Shown here one piece after another: positions 39,704-49,742 of a stretch of 64,000 nt of DNA (its first letter is position 1; each line of letters opens with the position of its first letter). The notes beneath the pieces are model-generated. The model was not told the origin of the DNA. It did no database searches and worked only from the letters and a program-made list of their open reading frames with translations. This DNA is from Rikenellaceae bacterium (GTDB lineage Bacteria > Bacteroidota > Bacteroidia > Bacteroidales > UBA932): contig CAAGNP010000012.1 of assembly GCA_900771335.1 (NCBI GenBank), positions 1-64,000 on the forward strand, read 5' to 3'. Both the position numbers and the translations under genes were made by a program.

Positions 39704-40408
39704 TTATTTGATTTGTTCGCTTGTTTTTCCGAATCTTCTTTCGCGAGATGCAAAAGTTTCTATCGCAAGCCGTAGCTGTGGTTTGCGAAAATCGGGCCAA
39801 AGGGTCTCTGTAAAATAAAATTCAGTATATGCACATTGCCATAACAGGAAATTGCTTATCCTCTGCTCCCCACTGGTCCTGATCAGAAGATCGGGATCGG
39901 GAATCCCTGCTGTACAAAGATAATTTTCAAATGCTATCCCCTCTTTACCACTCTTGTAATCCTCAGCATACCTTCTGGCAGCCTGCTCAATATCCCATTT
40001 GCCGCTATAACTTAGGAATACTATTAGTGTCAGGCCTGTATTGCGGCTTGTCTCCTCCATTGCCTTATCTATATCCCTTTTCAAATCGTCAGACAAATGC
40101 GACCTGTCCCCCAATACCATAAATCTGATATTATTTTTCTCGAAAGTGGGCTTCTCTTCAAGGATTGACTTCGCCATAAGATTCATAAGGCCAATAACTT
40201 CGTCCTGTGGTCTGTTCCAGTTCTCGGTAGAGAATGCATACAGGCTCAAATATCCGATACCCATCTCCACAGCAAGCTCACAGCATGCCCTCACACTTTC
40301 AGCTCCCTCCATATGGCCATATAATCTCTCTTTTCCCCTTTGCTTGGCCCAACGGCCGTTACCATCCATTATGATGGTTATATGTTTTGGTAGATTTTCC
40401 ATATCCAA
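39704..40408 (-). CDS. uppS: Undecaprenyl diphosphate synthase (isoprenyl transferase)
   Basis: Makes the C55 lipid carrier for peptidoglycan and surface polysaccharides. It has 234 residues. The cis-prenyltransferase signatures IIMDGNGRWAKQRG, LYAFSTENWNRP and the C-terminal DLLIRTSGEQRISNFLLWQC are intact. It starts 2 bases after nadK and precedes bamA, a layout that joins cofactor, lipid carrier and outer-membrane assembly genes. Confidence 0.97.
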   Translation of the reverse strand: MDMENLPKHITIIMDGNGRWAKQRGKERLYGHMEGAESVRACCELAVEMGIGYLSLYAFSTENWNRPQDEVIGLMNLMAKSILEEKPTFEKNNIRFMVLGDRSHLSDDLKRDIDKAMEETSRNTGLTLIVFLSYSGKWDIEQAARRYAEDYKSGKEGIAFENYLCTAGIPDPDLLIRTSGEQRISNFLLWQCAYTEFYFTETLWPDFRKPQLRLAIETFASRERRFGKTSEQIK

Positions 40409-40410
40409 TC

Positions 40411-41307
40411 TTATAAAATATTCCTTTTATCAGCACCCCACAGGAGTTTCTCCTGCAAAGCCTGGAAGAATCCCTCTTTTCTCAACGATACAGTCTTCAT
40501 GCAGAATCCCCCTTTATGGAGTCTTATGGTGGATGAGGATGGGACAATCAGCTCCCTGTTGTCCACTGTCAGCATCACCTCGTCTGCCCTGGATGAGATT
40601 TTCATCTCTATTTCCACATTGTCCGGAAGGATCAACGGTCTTACATTGAGATTGTGCGGCGCAATTGGGGCAATCACGAATACCCCTGCCTGCGGAGTCA
40701 CAATTGGCCCCCCTACGCTCAAAGAGTAAGCAGTGGAACCTGTCGGGGTGGCTATAAGCAGGCCGTCTGCCCAATATGTAGGGATATCGATTCCGTCGAT
40801 TTTCAAATCAATACCTATCATATATGGGGTCCTTCGCTGGATAGAGATCTCATTAAGTGCAAAAGGGAAAAAACCTTCGGGCAATGAGTCCGACTCAATC
40901 TCCAGGGTGGTGCGGCTTATCACATCATATTTCCCCTCCAGCAGCAGCGATATCCAATCGTTATCACCACTGCTCACCTTCGCAGTGGTAAGGAACCCGA
41001 GTCTTCCGAAATTGATCCCTGCCACCTTCACATCCCTATCCCTGACAATAGAGAGCGAGTGGAGGAATGTACCGTCACCTCCAAGGGCCAGAAACAGATC
41101 CGGAGCCTCACCAAGATCGTCATACGATGAAAACAGAGCCCCTTCGGGCAATGCAAAACCACGCTGCGACGCCACATCCGAGAGGACAGCATAGAGCTTG
41201 TCGTAATAGCAAAAGCTCACACCCCGGGATGCAAGACCATTTACAAGATGCTCAATATTTTCCCCATAGGAGTGGGCCAAATCTGTACCGAAAAGTGCAA
41301 TTTTCAT
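40411..41307 (-). CDS. nadK: NAD kinase
   Basis: Phosphorylates NAD to NADP. It has 298 residues. The catalytic GGDGT motif is in LALGGDGTFLHS, and the second family block reads GSTAYSLSVGGPIVTPQAGV with IAPHNLNVRPLILP. It is the first gene of the minus-strand nadK-uppS-bamA-ompH-ompH operon and is divergent from pdxJ across an 84-base gap. Confidence 0.97.
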   Translation of the reverse strand: MKIALFGTDLAHSYGENIEHLVNGLASRGVSFCYYDKLYAVLSDVASQRGFALPEGALFSSYDDLGEAPDLFLALGGDGTFLHSLSIVRDRDVKVAGINFGRLGFLTTAKVSSGDNDWISLLLEGKYDVISRTTLEIESDSLPEGFFPFALNEISIQRRTPYMIGIDLKIDGIDIPTYWADGLLIATPTGSTAYSLSVGGPIVTPQAGVFVIAPIAPHNLNVRPLILPDNVEIEMKISSRADEVMLTVDNRELIVPSSSTIRLHKGGFCMKTVSLRKEGFFQALQEKLLWGADKRNIL

Positions 41308-41341
41308 CTCTTGCTGCTATTTCACTTTTAATTATGCAAAG

Positions 41342-41374
41342 ATTGTTAAATTTCTGTTATTATGTATATTTTTG
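41342..41374 (+). promoter_or_regulatory. Promoter of pdxJ
   Basis: TATTTTTG (41367-41374) matches TAnnTTTG exactly; ATTG (41342-41345) lies 21 bases upstream and matches three of four bases of the -33 element. The pdxJ ATG is 18 bases downstream, giving a short leader. Confidence 0.6.
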
Positions 41375-41391
41375 CAAAAAATAACTTCACT

Positions 41392-42111
41392 ATGACCAAA
41401 CTAAGTGTTAACATCAACAAATTTGCGACACTTCGCAATGCCAGAGGTGGAAACCTCCCGGATGTACTAAAAGCTGCCATTGACTGTGAACGCTTCGGAG
41501 CGGAAGGTATAACCGTTCACCCAAGACCGGATGAGAGACATATCAGATATCAGGATGCCATCGACCTCAAGCCCCTTCTCAATACTGAATTCAATATCGA
41601 AGGGAACCCGATCCCCTCTTTTGTGGATCTTGTACTCAAAGTTCACCCTGCACAGGTGACCCTTGTTCCCGACAGTGTGGATGCCATCACATCCAATGCG
41701 GGATGGGATACCATTACCAATAAAAAATTCCTCTCTGAGATCTGCGGTCTCTTCAGAAAGGAGGGTATCAGGACATCAATATTTGTAGATCCAAACCCTG
41801 AGATGGTGCGTCATGCAGTAGAGTGCGGCTGCGACAGAGTGGAGCTTTACACAGAGGCTTACGCCGCCAATTACCACAAGAACAGGGAGGAGGCCATCGA
41901 GCCATACTTCCTCGCTGCACAGGCTGCACAAGAGGTGGGACTTGGCCTGAATGCAGGCCATGACCTCAACCTGGACAACCTCCAGTACTTTGACAAGATT
42001 ATCCCCGGCTTGCTTGAGGTATCGATCGGACATGCACTTATATGCGATGCCCTATACTATGGTCTTGAGAATACAATTAGTCAGTATTTAAGACAACTAA
42101 ACAAATTTTAA
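41392..42111 (+). CDS. pdxJ: Pyridoxine 5'-phosphate synthase
   Basis: Final ring-closing enzyme of the DXP-dependent vitamin B6 pathway. It has 239 residues from ATG 41392; the frame extends upstream into the promoter region and was rejected. Signatures: [38 protein letters not shown], and [15 protein letters not shown] near the C-terminal active site. The gene is followed by an ompH-like gene with its own promoter element. Confidence 0.96.
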   Translation: MTKLSVNINKFATLRNARGGNLPDVLKAAIDCERFGAEGITVHPRPDERHIRYQDAIDLKPLLNTEFNIEGNPIPSFVDLVLKVHPAQVTLVPDSVDAITSNAGWDTITNKKFLSEICGLFRKEGIRTSIFVDPNPEMVRHAVECGCDRVELYTEAYAANYHKNREEAIEPYFLAAQAAQEVGLGLNAGHDLNLDNLQYFDKIIPGLLEVSIGHALICDALYYGLENTISQYLRQLNKF

Positions 42112-42112
42112 C

Positions 42113-42120
42113 TATATTTG
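42113..42120 (+). promoter_or_regulatory. Possible -7 element of the third ompH-like gene
   Basis: TATATTTG, a full match to TAnnTTTG, directly after the pdxJ stop and 33 bases before the ATG at 42153. The -33 region is poor. Confidence 0.42.
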
Positions 42121-42152
42121 CGCGATAATTAAAAATACTAATAATAGATTCG

Positions 42153-42758
42153 ATGAAAAATTTATCTGTAGTACTTAATGCAGTACTTGTAGTAGCAGTA
42201 GCAGTGTTGTTTGTACTATTCTTCTCAAACAACAAATCAAACAAAACTGAGGTAGCAGCCAGCGAAACCGGCGTAGCTCAAAAAGGTGATATCGTGTATA
42301 TCCAAATCGACTCATTGATTAACAATTACGATATGTTCAATGACCTTCGTTCAGAGCTTGAGAGCAAAGCTACCAAAATCCAAAACGACCTTAACAAGAA
42401 GAGCAGAGCTTTCGAGAATGACGCAAAAGATTTCGAAGAGAAACTTAACAAAGGTCTTCTAACCCGTTCACAAGCTGAAAGCATGCAGGCATCTTTGCTC
42501 CAGAGACAACAGGAACTTCAAAACTATACCCAACAAAAACAGATGGAGATGGCTGAGGAAGAGACAGTAATGGTTAACAAAGTGATGGATTCCATCAAAA
42601 CTTATGTTAAGAAATACAACGAAACTCACCAATATGCACTTATCCTTACCACATCTGCCACCACTCAAGTGGTTATGGAGGGTAATGTATCACTTGACAT
42701 CACCCAGGATGTTCTTGCAGGTTTGAATGAAGAGTATATCAAAACCAGAAATAAATAA
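42153..42758 (+). CDS. OmpH/Skp-like protein with N-terminal membrane anchor
   Basis: Third OmpH-family protein of the window, 201 residues. The N-terminal hydrophobic segment (about residues 8-27, LNAVLVVAVAVLFVLFFSNN) has no clear cleavage site and probably stays as an inner-membrane anchor, unlike the two periplasmic paralogues next to bamA. A long charged coiled coil covers about residues 55-150, and the end resembles the OmpH core (HQYALILTTSATTQVVMEGN). The role is inferred: an anchored chaperone or an envelope spacer. Confidence 0.82.
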   Translation: MKNLSVVLNAVLVVAVAVLFVLFFSNNKSNKTEVAASETGVAQKGDIVYIQIDSLINNYDMFNDLRSELESKATKIQNDLNKKSRAFENDAKDFEEKLNKGLLTRSQAESMQASLLQRQQELQNYTQQKQMEMAEEETVMVNKVMDSIKTYVKKYNETHQYALILTTSATTQVVMEGNVSLDITQDVLAGLNEEYIKTRNK

Positions 42759-42776
42759 ATCAAACTAAAATAACTA

Positions 42777-42819
42777 TGCCATATCCAGTGACCCAGATCA
42801 GTGGATATGGCAATTTTTT
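42777..42819 (+). terminator. Hairpin with U-run in front of purC
   Basis: TGCCATATCCA (42777-42787) pairs perfectly with TGGATATGGCA (42802-42812), followed by A and six T's. It ends only 9 bases before the purC ATG. No promoter fits between it and purC, so it must be crossed to express purC; it may be an attenuator as well as the terminator of the ompH-like gene. Confidence 0.82.
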
Positions 42820-42828
42820 AATAATAAG

Positions 42829-43782
42829 ATGAGAGCAATAACCCGCACCGAATTCAATTTTTCCAAACAGACAGCCAAATATGTTGGAAAAGTAAGAGAT
42901 GTCTACACTATCGCTGATGACATCCTTGTAATGATCGCTACAGATAGAATTTCAGCATTTGATGTGGTTCTACCTGAAGGTATCCCTTACAAAGGGCAAG
43001 TCTTGAATCAGATTGCATCCATGTTTTTGGACAGTACATCCGATATCGTACCTAACTGGAAAATAGCTTCACCAGATCCAATGGTCACTGTGGGTTACAA
43101 ATGTAAAGGTTACCCTATCGAGATGATCGTCAGAGGTTACCTTACAGGAAGCTCATGGAGAGCATATCAGAAGGGTGAAAGAACCATCTGCGGAGTAGCC
43201 ATCCCAGACGGCATGAAAGAGCACCAGAAATTTGAGAAACCTATCATCACCCCTACCACCAAAGCTGAAATAGGTGAACATGACCAGGACATCTCAAAAG
43301 AGGAGATTATCGCCAGAGGTCTTGTATCTGCCGAGGAGTATGAACAACTAGAAAAAATCGCACTTGCACTCTTCGAAAGGGGTACAGAGATGGCAGCCAA
43401 ACAGGGTCTTATCCTTGTAGATACCAAATACGAATTCGGCACACGCAATGGTCAGATCTACCTTATGGACGAAATCCACACACCCGACTCTTCACGTTAT
43501 TTCTACGCTGAAGGTTATCAGGAGAAGTTTGACAAAGGTGAACAGCAACGCCAGCTTTCGAAAGAGTTCGTAAGAGAGTGGTTGATGGATAATGGTTTCA
43601 GCGGTCAGGAGGGTCAGAAAGTTCCTGAAATGACCCCTGAAAAGGTAGATGAGATCTCAGGAAGATACATCGAGCTTTTCGAGAACATCACTGGCAAGAA
43701 ATTTGAAAAAGCAGAATATGGTCCACAAACTTACGAAAGGATTGAGACCAACATCGAAAACATGATCGCAAGGATAATATGA
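42829..43782 (+). CDS. purC: Phosphoribosylaminoimidazole-succinocarboxamide synthase
   Basis: Step 7/8 of purine synthesis (SAICAR synthase). It has 317 residues, the longer Bacteroidota form. Signatures: [20 protein letters not shown] then [35 protein letters not shown] and [14 protein letters not shown]. The next gene overlaps its stop by 4 bases (ATGA). Confidence 0.97.
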   Translation: MRAITRTEFNFSKQTAKYVGKVRDVYTIADDILVMIATDRISAFDVVLPEGIPYKGQVLNQIASMFLDSTSDIVPNWKIASPDPMVTVGYKCKGYPIEMIVRGYLTGSSWRAYQKGERTICGVAIPDGMKEHQKFEKPIITPTTKAEIGEHDQDISKEEIIARGLVSAEEYEQLEKIALALFERGTEMAAKQGLILVDTKYEFGTRNGQIYLMDEIHTPDSSRYFYAEGYQEKFDKGEQQRQLSKEFVREWLMDNGFSGQEGQKVPEMTPEKVDEISGRYIELFENITGKKFEKAEYGPQTYERIETNIENMIARII

Positions 43783-45569
43783 TAAGAAATCTGGCCATTA
43801 TAGTCATTGTTTTACTCTCATTAGGGAACAGTGTTTCCGCTAATGCGCAGGAGTATGTAGCCACACCTGTTACCATTTCATCAGAAAAGGTAAACATTCA
43901 GGGTAAAGTATTCTATTCACATACAGTACTTAAAGGGCAGACACTATACTCTATAAGTAAAGCCTATAATGTCCCTATCGATGAGCTGAACCGACATAAC
44001 CCATCCCTGAAAGATGGACTTAAAACCGGCTCTATCATAATAATCCCTGTCAGTCAGGCAGCAGAAACCGTAGCAGAACCTGTAACAGAAGCACCTCAGG
44101 AGGAGGCTAAGAGAACTGTTACAGTTGCCACCTTATCAGAAGTGGTGACACCTGATGAGGCTGCACCTGCCAAGGATGAAAACAGCACCAAGGAGAAGAA
44201 CAAGAAGTACAAGAAACACACAGTCAAATGGTATGAGAATATCTATGACGTGACACAAAAGTACAAAGTACCTCTTGACGCACTTGTGGAGCTGAACGAA
44301 CTTGGCGAGAACATCGTTCTGAAGAAGAGACAGGTGCTGCTGATCCCTGACAAAGAGTATATCAAAGAGTTCAACAGGAAGAAAAATGAGGGGCTCAACA
44401 ACACCGCCAAAGGTGACCTCCCCCTCACCTTCCCTGTCGACTCCACCAAAATTAAAGCAGCTGCTGCAGAAGACTCACTGGCTCAAGAGAACCAATACAG
44501 CTATCCACAAACATTGGAGAGGAGCTATAAAATATCTTTAGTCCTCCCATTTTCCGGAGACAACCAGATGGATTTCTATGCAGGTGCGCTGATCGCCTTC
44601 AAGGAGTTCAAGGAGCAGAACGGAGGAAAGAACTACAAGCTCCAGGTGATTAACCTGAACGAATACCCATCAGTACAGAATATGATCCTTTCGGGTATTC
44701 TTGATGGAAGCGAGCTTGTTATCGGCCCTATCTTTGAGAAAGAGCTGACCCCGATAGCTGCCTGGGCAGAGACAAACAATGTTCCACTGGTATCACCATT
44801 GGATCCTAAAGCTACAGCACTTGCCTCTACCCACCGCTACTTTTTCCAATTCCCTCCTGACCAGAACAAACTCACCGAGGCTACATACAATGGTGTGGTA
44901 AAGGATGCGGAGAAGCATCACGACAAACCATTTATCATCTACGAGAAATGGACCAGACACTCCAAACTTGTTACCAGTGCCATAAACTCATTCAAGAACA
45001 AAGGTATAGCCATAGATACACTTGGATATGCGATACTTGAAGGTAGAGGTGTCGACACAGTCATGGTAAACAGGATGGATACCACCAATGTCAACACAGT
45101 GTTCGTCGTATCCGAAAACGAAGCATTTGTATCTGACGTACTCAGAAATCTCCATTTGGCCAAGGGGCAGAACAGCAAGCTAGAGATAAGTCTGTTTGGT
45201 ATGCCCAAATGGAAAAACTTCGAGATTCTTGAGTTGTCATATCTGCACGAACTGAACACCCATCTTTGTCTCCAATACCATATAAACCATACGGAGAACC
45301 AGACCAAAGGGTTTGTGAATGATTTCAGATACAACTTCAATACTGACCCTACCCAATATGCATTCCAGGGATACGATATCATGAGATACTTTATCTCTAT
45401 GCTTGACAAATATGGAAGGGGATTCCCTGAGTTCGTACATATGCATAATGAAAGCCTTCTCCAATCCAATATAAGATTCGAAAAGGCTGACACTAAATCC
45501 GGTTTTACAAACCAGGGTATTAAGAATGTCCTCTATTCAGGCAATTGGGAGATAAAATCGTGGGAGTAG
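43779..45569 (+). CDS. LysM-domain protein fused to a periplasmic-binding-like domain
   Basis: Secreted 596-residue protein with signal peptide ([20 protein letters not shown]...ANA, cleavage before QEYVA). Two LysM modules, the first at about 45-90 ([20 protein letters not shown]) and the second at about 147-195 ([20 protein letters not shown]), should bind peptidoglycan. The C-terminal part (about 250-590) is a type 1 periplasmic-binding fold ([40 protein letters not shown]), similar to branched-chain amino acid binding proteins or LpoA-like activators. The start overlaps purC by 4 bases, and the 3' end overlaps the convergent aminopeptidase gene by 37 bases. Confidence 0.85.
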   Translation: MIRNLAIIVIVLLSLGNSVSANAQEYVATPVTISSEKVNIQGKVFYSHTVLKGQTLYSISKAYNVPIDELNRHNPSLKDGLKTGSIIIIPVSQAAETVAEPVTEAPQEEAKRTVTVATLSEVVTPDEAAPAKDENSTKEKNKKYKKHTVKWYENIYDVTQKYKVPLDALVELNELGENIVLKKRQVLLIPDKEYIKEFNRKKNEGLNNTAKGDLPLTFPVDSTKIKAAAAEDSLAQENQYSYPQTLERSYKISLVLPFSGDNQMDFYAGALIAFKEFKEQNGGKNYKLQVINLNEYPSVQNMILSGILDGSELVIGPIFEKELTPIAAWAETNNVPLVSPLDPKATALASTHRYFFQFPPDQNKLTEATYNGVVKDAEKHHDKPFIIYEKWTRHSKLVTSAINSFKNKGIAIDTLGYAILEGRGVDTVMVNRMDTTNVNTVFVVSENEAFVSDVLRNLHLAKGQNSKLEISLFGMPKWKNFEILELSYLHELNTHLCLQYHINHTENQTKGFVNDFRYNFNTDPTQYAFQGYDIMRYFISMLDKYGRGFPEFVHMHNESLLQSNIRFEKADTKSGFTNQGIKNVLYSGNWEIKSWE

Positions 45570-47302
45570 AGCCACTCTATCTCCTGACGTGAAAGCATAG
45601 AGAATATTATCGGTTCCTCATCAATAGGAATTCTGGTTACAGTTTCAAATTCATAGTACTCACCACTTCCGTTGGTCTCACTTGGAGTTACCACTATGGT
45701 ATTCTCTATCCTTATTCCGTGTGAACCCTCCACATATACAGCAGGCTCATTGGACATCACCATACCTGGGGCCAATGTTACCGGGTTCTCCTCCATTCTG
45801 ATACTCTGAGGTCCCTCATGTACACACAGATAATGGCCTATACCGTGTCCGGTCCCGTGAAGATATTTCTTGCCTCTGGCAAATACAGGACCTCTGGCCA
45901 ATATATCCAACTGGGCACCGCGTGTACCTTTGGGGAATTTTGCCATTGAGAGATCCACCATACCTTTAAGAACAGCGGTATAATCCCCCATCTCCTCCTC
46001 AGTGAGAGGACCCATCGGGATAGTGCGGGTAGTATCTGTAGTACCATATATATATTGCGCACCTGAATCTATCAGCAGGAATCCCCTCTTCTGCACAACC
46101 GAAGAGCTCTTCTCTGTGGCAGAATAGTGTGGCAAAGCGCCATTTGCAGCATAAGCAACTATAGGTTCAAAGCTCTCACCCCTATAGTCAGGAGACTCTT
46201 TCCTGAACTCTATGAGCTTCTGCGCTATCTCGTACTCCGTAAGTGGTGCAGCAGCATACTCCTCTTCACTCTTGTCGAGAATGTTCTCTTTCAGATATGC
46301 CCTGAGTTTGCCCCAGGCCTTAGCATCCTCTACACAAGCCTTTCTGAATCCATTAAGCTCCACCCCGTTTTTCACACTCTTCATCATATTTATGGTTCCA
46401 CCCAATATTGGATCTGCCATAAGTGTAGGATACATCGAAGACGGGTGTGTATTTTCAAGGGCGGCCATATAGTTTTTGGCTGTCACTTTATTTGAAGAGA
46501 AAATCCTGACATACTCCTTATCCAGATTCTTGAGATATTTGGTAAATGAGTCGTAAGGTCTTATCTCGACACCCTGGCCGCAAACATATGCTATAGCATC
46601 ACTGGTAAATCTCTCTTCTGCGGCAAATAGGGTTATTTTCTCTCTGGTAACTACTGCATACGAAAGGACAAGCGGATTGTATTCGACATCAGTACCTCTG
46701 ATATTGCACAGCCATGCTATCTCATCCAATGCCGTAACGATGTACGCATAGGGATAAGGGAAGTTGAATATTGAATTGATCCTGCTGTGCTTTGAAGAGA
46801 TTGACTCACCTGAAATCTCCTCAGGCATGTGCTCCACCTGATGAAACTCGAGGGCTGGCCTATCCCCCCATATCTCTGAGAAAGGATCCTCCACCATTGT
46901 TACATTAACAGGTGAGAGTTCATCCACCAGTGTCTCGTACTCCTTATAGGTGAACAGATTCTCATCGACAGCCACAATACTCTCCTGATCGAGAACCTGA
47001 AGAAGCCACTGGTTCACTGATGGTGTACCCTCCATCTTCATCTTCATAAGCTCTATTCCTGTCCCCTGAAGTTCGTTCTCAGCCTGGATAAAGTATCTCG
47101 AATCTGTCCAAAGTGCAGCCTTGTCTGTGGTAACGACGAGTGTTCCTGCAGACCCTGTAAAACAAGAGAGCCATTCCAGACACTTGTAATGGTCCGGAAT
47201 GTACTCTCCGAAATGTGGGTCAGTGGAAGGAATTATCATCGCAGATATATCTTCACGCTCCATATAGAGGCGCAAAGAAGTGATAGCACCCTTCCTATCC
47301 AT
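45533..47302 (-). CDS. Xaa-Pro aminopeptidase (M24B)
   Basis: Removes N-terminal residues that precede proline. It has 589 residues: two creatinase-like N-terminal domains (about 1-310) and a C-terminal pita-bread domain. Metal ligands can be placed: Asp in LLIDSGAQY, Asp in TTDTTRTI, His in HGTGHGIGHYL, Glu in SNEPAVYVEG and Glu in IRIENTIVV. Last gene of the long minus-strand run. It shares 37 bases with the end of the convergent LysM gene, with no visible terminator between them. Confidence 0.94.
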   Translation of the reverse strand: MDRKGAITSLRLYMEREDISAMIIPSTDPHFGEYIPDHYKCLEWLSCFTGSAGTLVVTTDKAALWTDSRYFIQAENELQGTGIELMKMKMEGTPSVNQWLLQVLDQESIVAVDENLFTYKEYETLVDELSPVNVTMVEDPFSEIWGDRPALEFHQVEHMPEEISGESISSKHSRINSIFNFPYPYAYIVTALDEIAWLCNIRGTDVEYNPLVLSYAVVTREKITLFAAEERFTSDAIAYVCGQGVEIRPYDSFTKYLKNLDKEYVRIFSSNKVTAKNYMAALENTHPSSMYPTLMADPILGGTINMMKSVKNGVELNGFRKACVEDAKAWGKLRAYLKENILDKSEEEYAAAPLTEYEIAQKLIEFRKESPDYRGESFEPIVAYAANGALPHYSATEKSSSVVQKRGFLLIDSGAQYIYGTTDTTRTIPMGPLTEEEMGDYTAVLKGMVDLSMAKFPKGTRGAQLDILARGPVFARGKKYLHGTGHGIGHYLCVHEGPQSIRMEENPVTLAPGMVMSNEPAVYVEGSHGIRIENTIVVTPSETNGSGEYYEFETVTRIPIDEEPIIFSMLSRQEIEWLYSHDFISQLPE

Positions 47303-47310
47303 ATAAGTCT

Positions 47311-48123
47311 TTATTTCAACATTTTAGATGCATCAAGATTGTCTTTCTCGATGTCTTTGAAGTAGTTGAAAGTACCAACTTTAAGCTCTACGGTAGCAGC
47401 CTCATCACATACGATGATACCCTTTGGATGCATCTGAAGTACACTGATAGTCCAATAGTGGTTTACAGAACCCTCAACAGCATGAGCCAAAGCACGTGCT
47501 TTAGCGTGACCATTACAAAGGATAAGAACCTCCTGAGCATCCATGATGGTACCTACACCTACAGTAAGAGCTCTCTTAGGAACTTTATTCACATCGTTGT
47601 CGAAGAATCTTGAGTTTGCGATAATGGTATCGGTAGTAAGAGATTTCACACGTGTACGTGAAGTAAGAGAAGAACATGGCTCATTGAAAGCGATGTGACC
47701 GTCAGGACCGATACCACCCATGAACAAGTGGATACCACCATAAGAAGCGATCTTGTTCTCATATCTCTCACATTCAGCCTCAAGGTCATAAGCGTTACCG
47801 TCAAGGATATTTACATTCTCCTCTTTGATATTGATGTGGTTAAAGAAGTTGTTCCACATAAATGAGTGGTAGCTCTCAGGGTGACCTTCGTCAAGACCGA
47901 TGTACTCGTCCATATTGAAGGTAACAACATTGGCAAAAGATACTTTACCTTCCTTGTAAAGTCTTATAAGCTCCCTGTATGTTCCAAGAGGGGTAGAACC
48001 GGTAGGAAGACCAAGAACGAAAGGACGTTCAGGGGTAGGTGCAAATGTGTTGATTTTGTTTACAATGTAGGCAGCTGCCCATTCTGATACTTCCCTGTAA
48101 GAGGGCTCAATAATAAGTCTCAT
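47311..48123 (-). CDS. nagB: Glucosamine-6-phosphate deaminase
   Basis: Converts glucosamine-6-phosphate to fructose-6-phosphate and ammonia. It has 270 residues, close to E. coli NagB (266). Signatures: [40 protein letters not shown], and the catalytic [14 protein letters not shown]. The gene starts 14 bases after recN and ends 8 bases before the aminopeptidase. Confidence 0.96.
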   Translation of the reverse strand: MRLIIEPSYREVSEWAAAYIVNKINTFAPTPERPFVLGLPTGSTPLGTYRELIRLYKEGKVSFANVVTFNMDEYIGLDEGHPESYHSFMWNNFFNHINIKEENVNILDGNAYDLEAECERYENKIASYGGIHLFMGGIGPDGHIAFNEPCSSLTSRTRVKSLTTDTIIANSRFFDNDVNKVPKRALTVGVGTIMDAQEVLILCNGHAKARALAHAVEGSVNHYWTISVLQMHPKGIIVCDEAATVELKVGTFNYFKDIEKDNLDASKMLK

Positions 48124-48137
48124 AATGTTTTAATTTA

Positions 48138-49742
48138 TTAATTGTTTTTCAATAGCTCTTTCGCATTTTCTATAGCAGCATCTGTCAAGTCTGCACCACT
48201 TAGCATCCTTGCCAGCTCCATTATCCTCTCCTGCTGCGAGAGAGGTCTGATATGTGTTTTGGCTCCACCATCCACAAACTCCTTGTATACGAGATAGTGG
48301 GAACCCCTTTTGCTTGCTATCTGAGGGAGGTGTGTAATGGAGAATATCTGCATATTTTCCCCCATCTCACCTATCATTGTACCCATCCTGTCCGCGATTT
48401 TGCCGGATACACCGGTATCGATCTCATCGAAAATCATGGTAGGAAGTGTGGTTATCTTAGCCATAACCGACTTCAAGGCCAGCATCACCCTCGAGAGTTC
48501 ACCGCCTGAAGCCACTTTGGATATGTCTGACAGCCTGCTGTCTCCATTGGCAGAGAAGAGGAATTTCAACACATCCCCACCTTTTGGCGAGAGCTTCTCC
48601 ACACGGGATACCTCCACTTTGAATATTGCCCTTGGCATCTCGAGTGACCTTACTGCCTCTTCTATGCATTGGGACAGTTTTGGAGCCCCTTCTCCCCTCT
48701 TGGCCGACAGAACGTCTGCAAGTTTCACCTTCTGCTCCTCCAGGGCCGCAATCTCTACTTTCAAAGCATCCCTCCGCTCTTCAAGCTGCTGCACCCCATT
48801 TATAGAGCCCTTCAGGGACTCTCTTATGGCAATAAGCTCCGCAATAGTGTCGCAGTGGTGCTTTTTCATAAGGGAGTACAATTGGGACATCCTCTCCTCC
48901 ACTGCCTCAAGCCTCTGGGGAGAGACTGTTATCCCCTCTCCTATTTTTTCCACCTCCTGCTCAATATCCTCAGCCTCTATCCTCACCGAATTCAACCTTT
49001 GGGCCAATTCATCAAAAGAAGGGATATATGTTGCCACCTTCGCAAGAAGTGAAGAGGCCTCCTTCAAGTGCTGGGTAAGGGATGAATCGTATGGCTGGAA
49101 GTGTTCCAGTGCTGAATGGATATTCCCCTTAATTGTCTCGGCATTTGCCAATTGGGAGTGCTCCTGCTCCAGCTCCTCAAGCTCACCGTCCACCAGCTTC
49201 GCCTCTTCAAGCTGCTGAAGCTGAAAATCCTTGTATTCGGCATCTGCATTGAGAGAATCTATCTCTTCCACCAGGGAGTCCAGCTCTTCCGATTTGGCTT
49301 TGTGCTCATCATAGACAGCTTTATACCTCTCCAGGTCTGCCGAAGTGCCGGAGTACTGGTCCAATACCGAAAGCTGAAAAGCTGCATCGCTCAACAGCAG
49401 GTGCTGGTGCTGTCCATGTATATCTATGATCTTGTTTGAGATACCTGTCAACTCTGATAGAGTTACCGGCTCATCATTCATAAATGAGCGCGATCTCCCC
49501 GCCGGAGTTATCACCCTTCTGAGAATCAAATCGTCGTCAAACTCAGCTTCTACCACGCAATTTTTTGTAGGGTCATTAAAAACAGACGCCTCTGCCTTGT
49601 TTCCAAGGAGAAGCGATATTGCCCCCAGAAGGATAGACTTGCCTGCGCCGGTCTCTCCAGTGATGATGATCAACCCCTCAGGAAAAGTGATATCCAGTGA
49701 GTCAATCAGGGCATAATTCTGTATAGTTAATTTCCTGAGCAT
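48138..49742 (-). CDS. recN: DNA repair protein RecN
   Basis: SMC-like ATPase for double-strand-break repair. It has 534 residues. Walker A GETGAGKSILLGAISLLLG at about 29-47, DIHGQHQHLLL, a long coiled coil (about 150-360), the ABC signature ASGGELSRVMLALK and Walker B PTMIFDEIDTGVSGKIADRM. The first 16 bases overlap the end of coaBC. Confidence 0.97.
   Translation of the reverse strand: MLRKLTIQNYALIDSLDITFPEGLIIITGETGAGKSILLGAISLLLGNKAEASVFNDPTKNCVVEAEFDDDLILRRVITPAGRSRSFMNDEPVTLSELTGISNKIIDIHGQHQHLLLSDAAFQLSVLDQYSGTSADLERYKAVYDEHKAKSEELDSLVEEIDSLNADAEYKDFQLQQLEEAKLVDGELEELEQEHSQLANAETIKGNIHSALEHFQPYDSSLTQHLKEASSLLAKVATYIPSFDELAQRLNSVRIEAEDIEQEVEKIGEGITVSPQRLEAVEERMSQLYSLMKKHHCDTIAELIAIRESLKGSINGVQQLEERRDALKVEIAALEEQKVKLADVLSAKRGEGAPKLSQCIEEAVRSLEMPRAIFKVEVSRVEKLSPKGGDVLKFLFSANGDSRLSDISKVASGGELSRVMLALKSVMAKITTLPTMIFDEIDTGVSGKIADRMGTMIGEMGENMQIFSITHLPQIASKRGSHYLVYKEFVDGGAKTHIRPLSQQERIMELARMLSGADLTDAAIENAKELLKNN

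Noticed and set aside
48337..49218. 293-codon open frame on the plus strand inside recN
   Set aside because: It is the antisense shadow of the well-supported recN frame, has a Ser/Ala-rich composition and shows no recognisable motifs.
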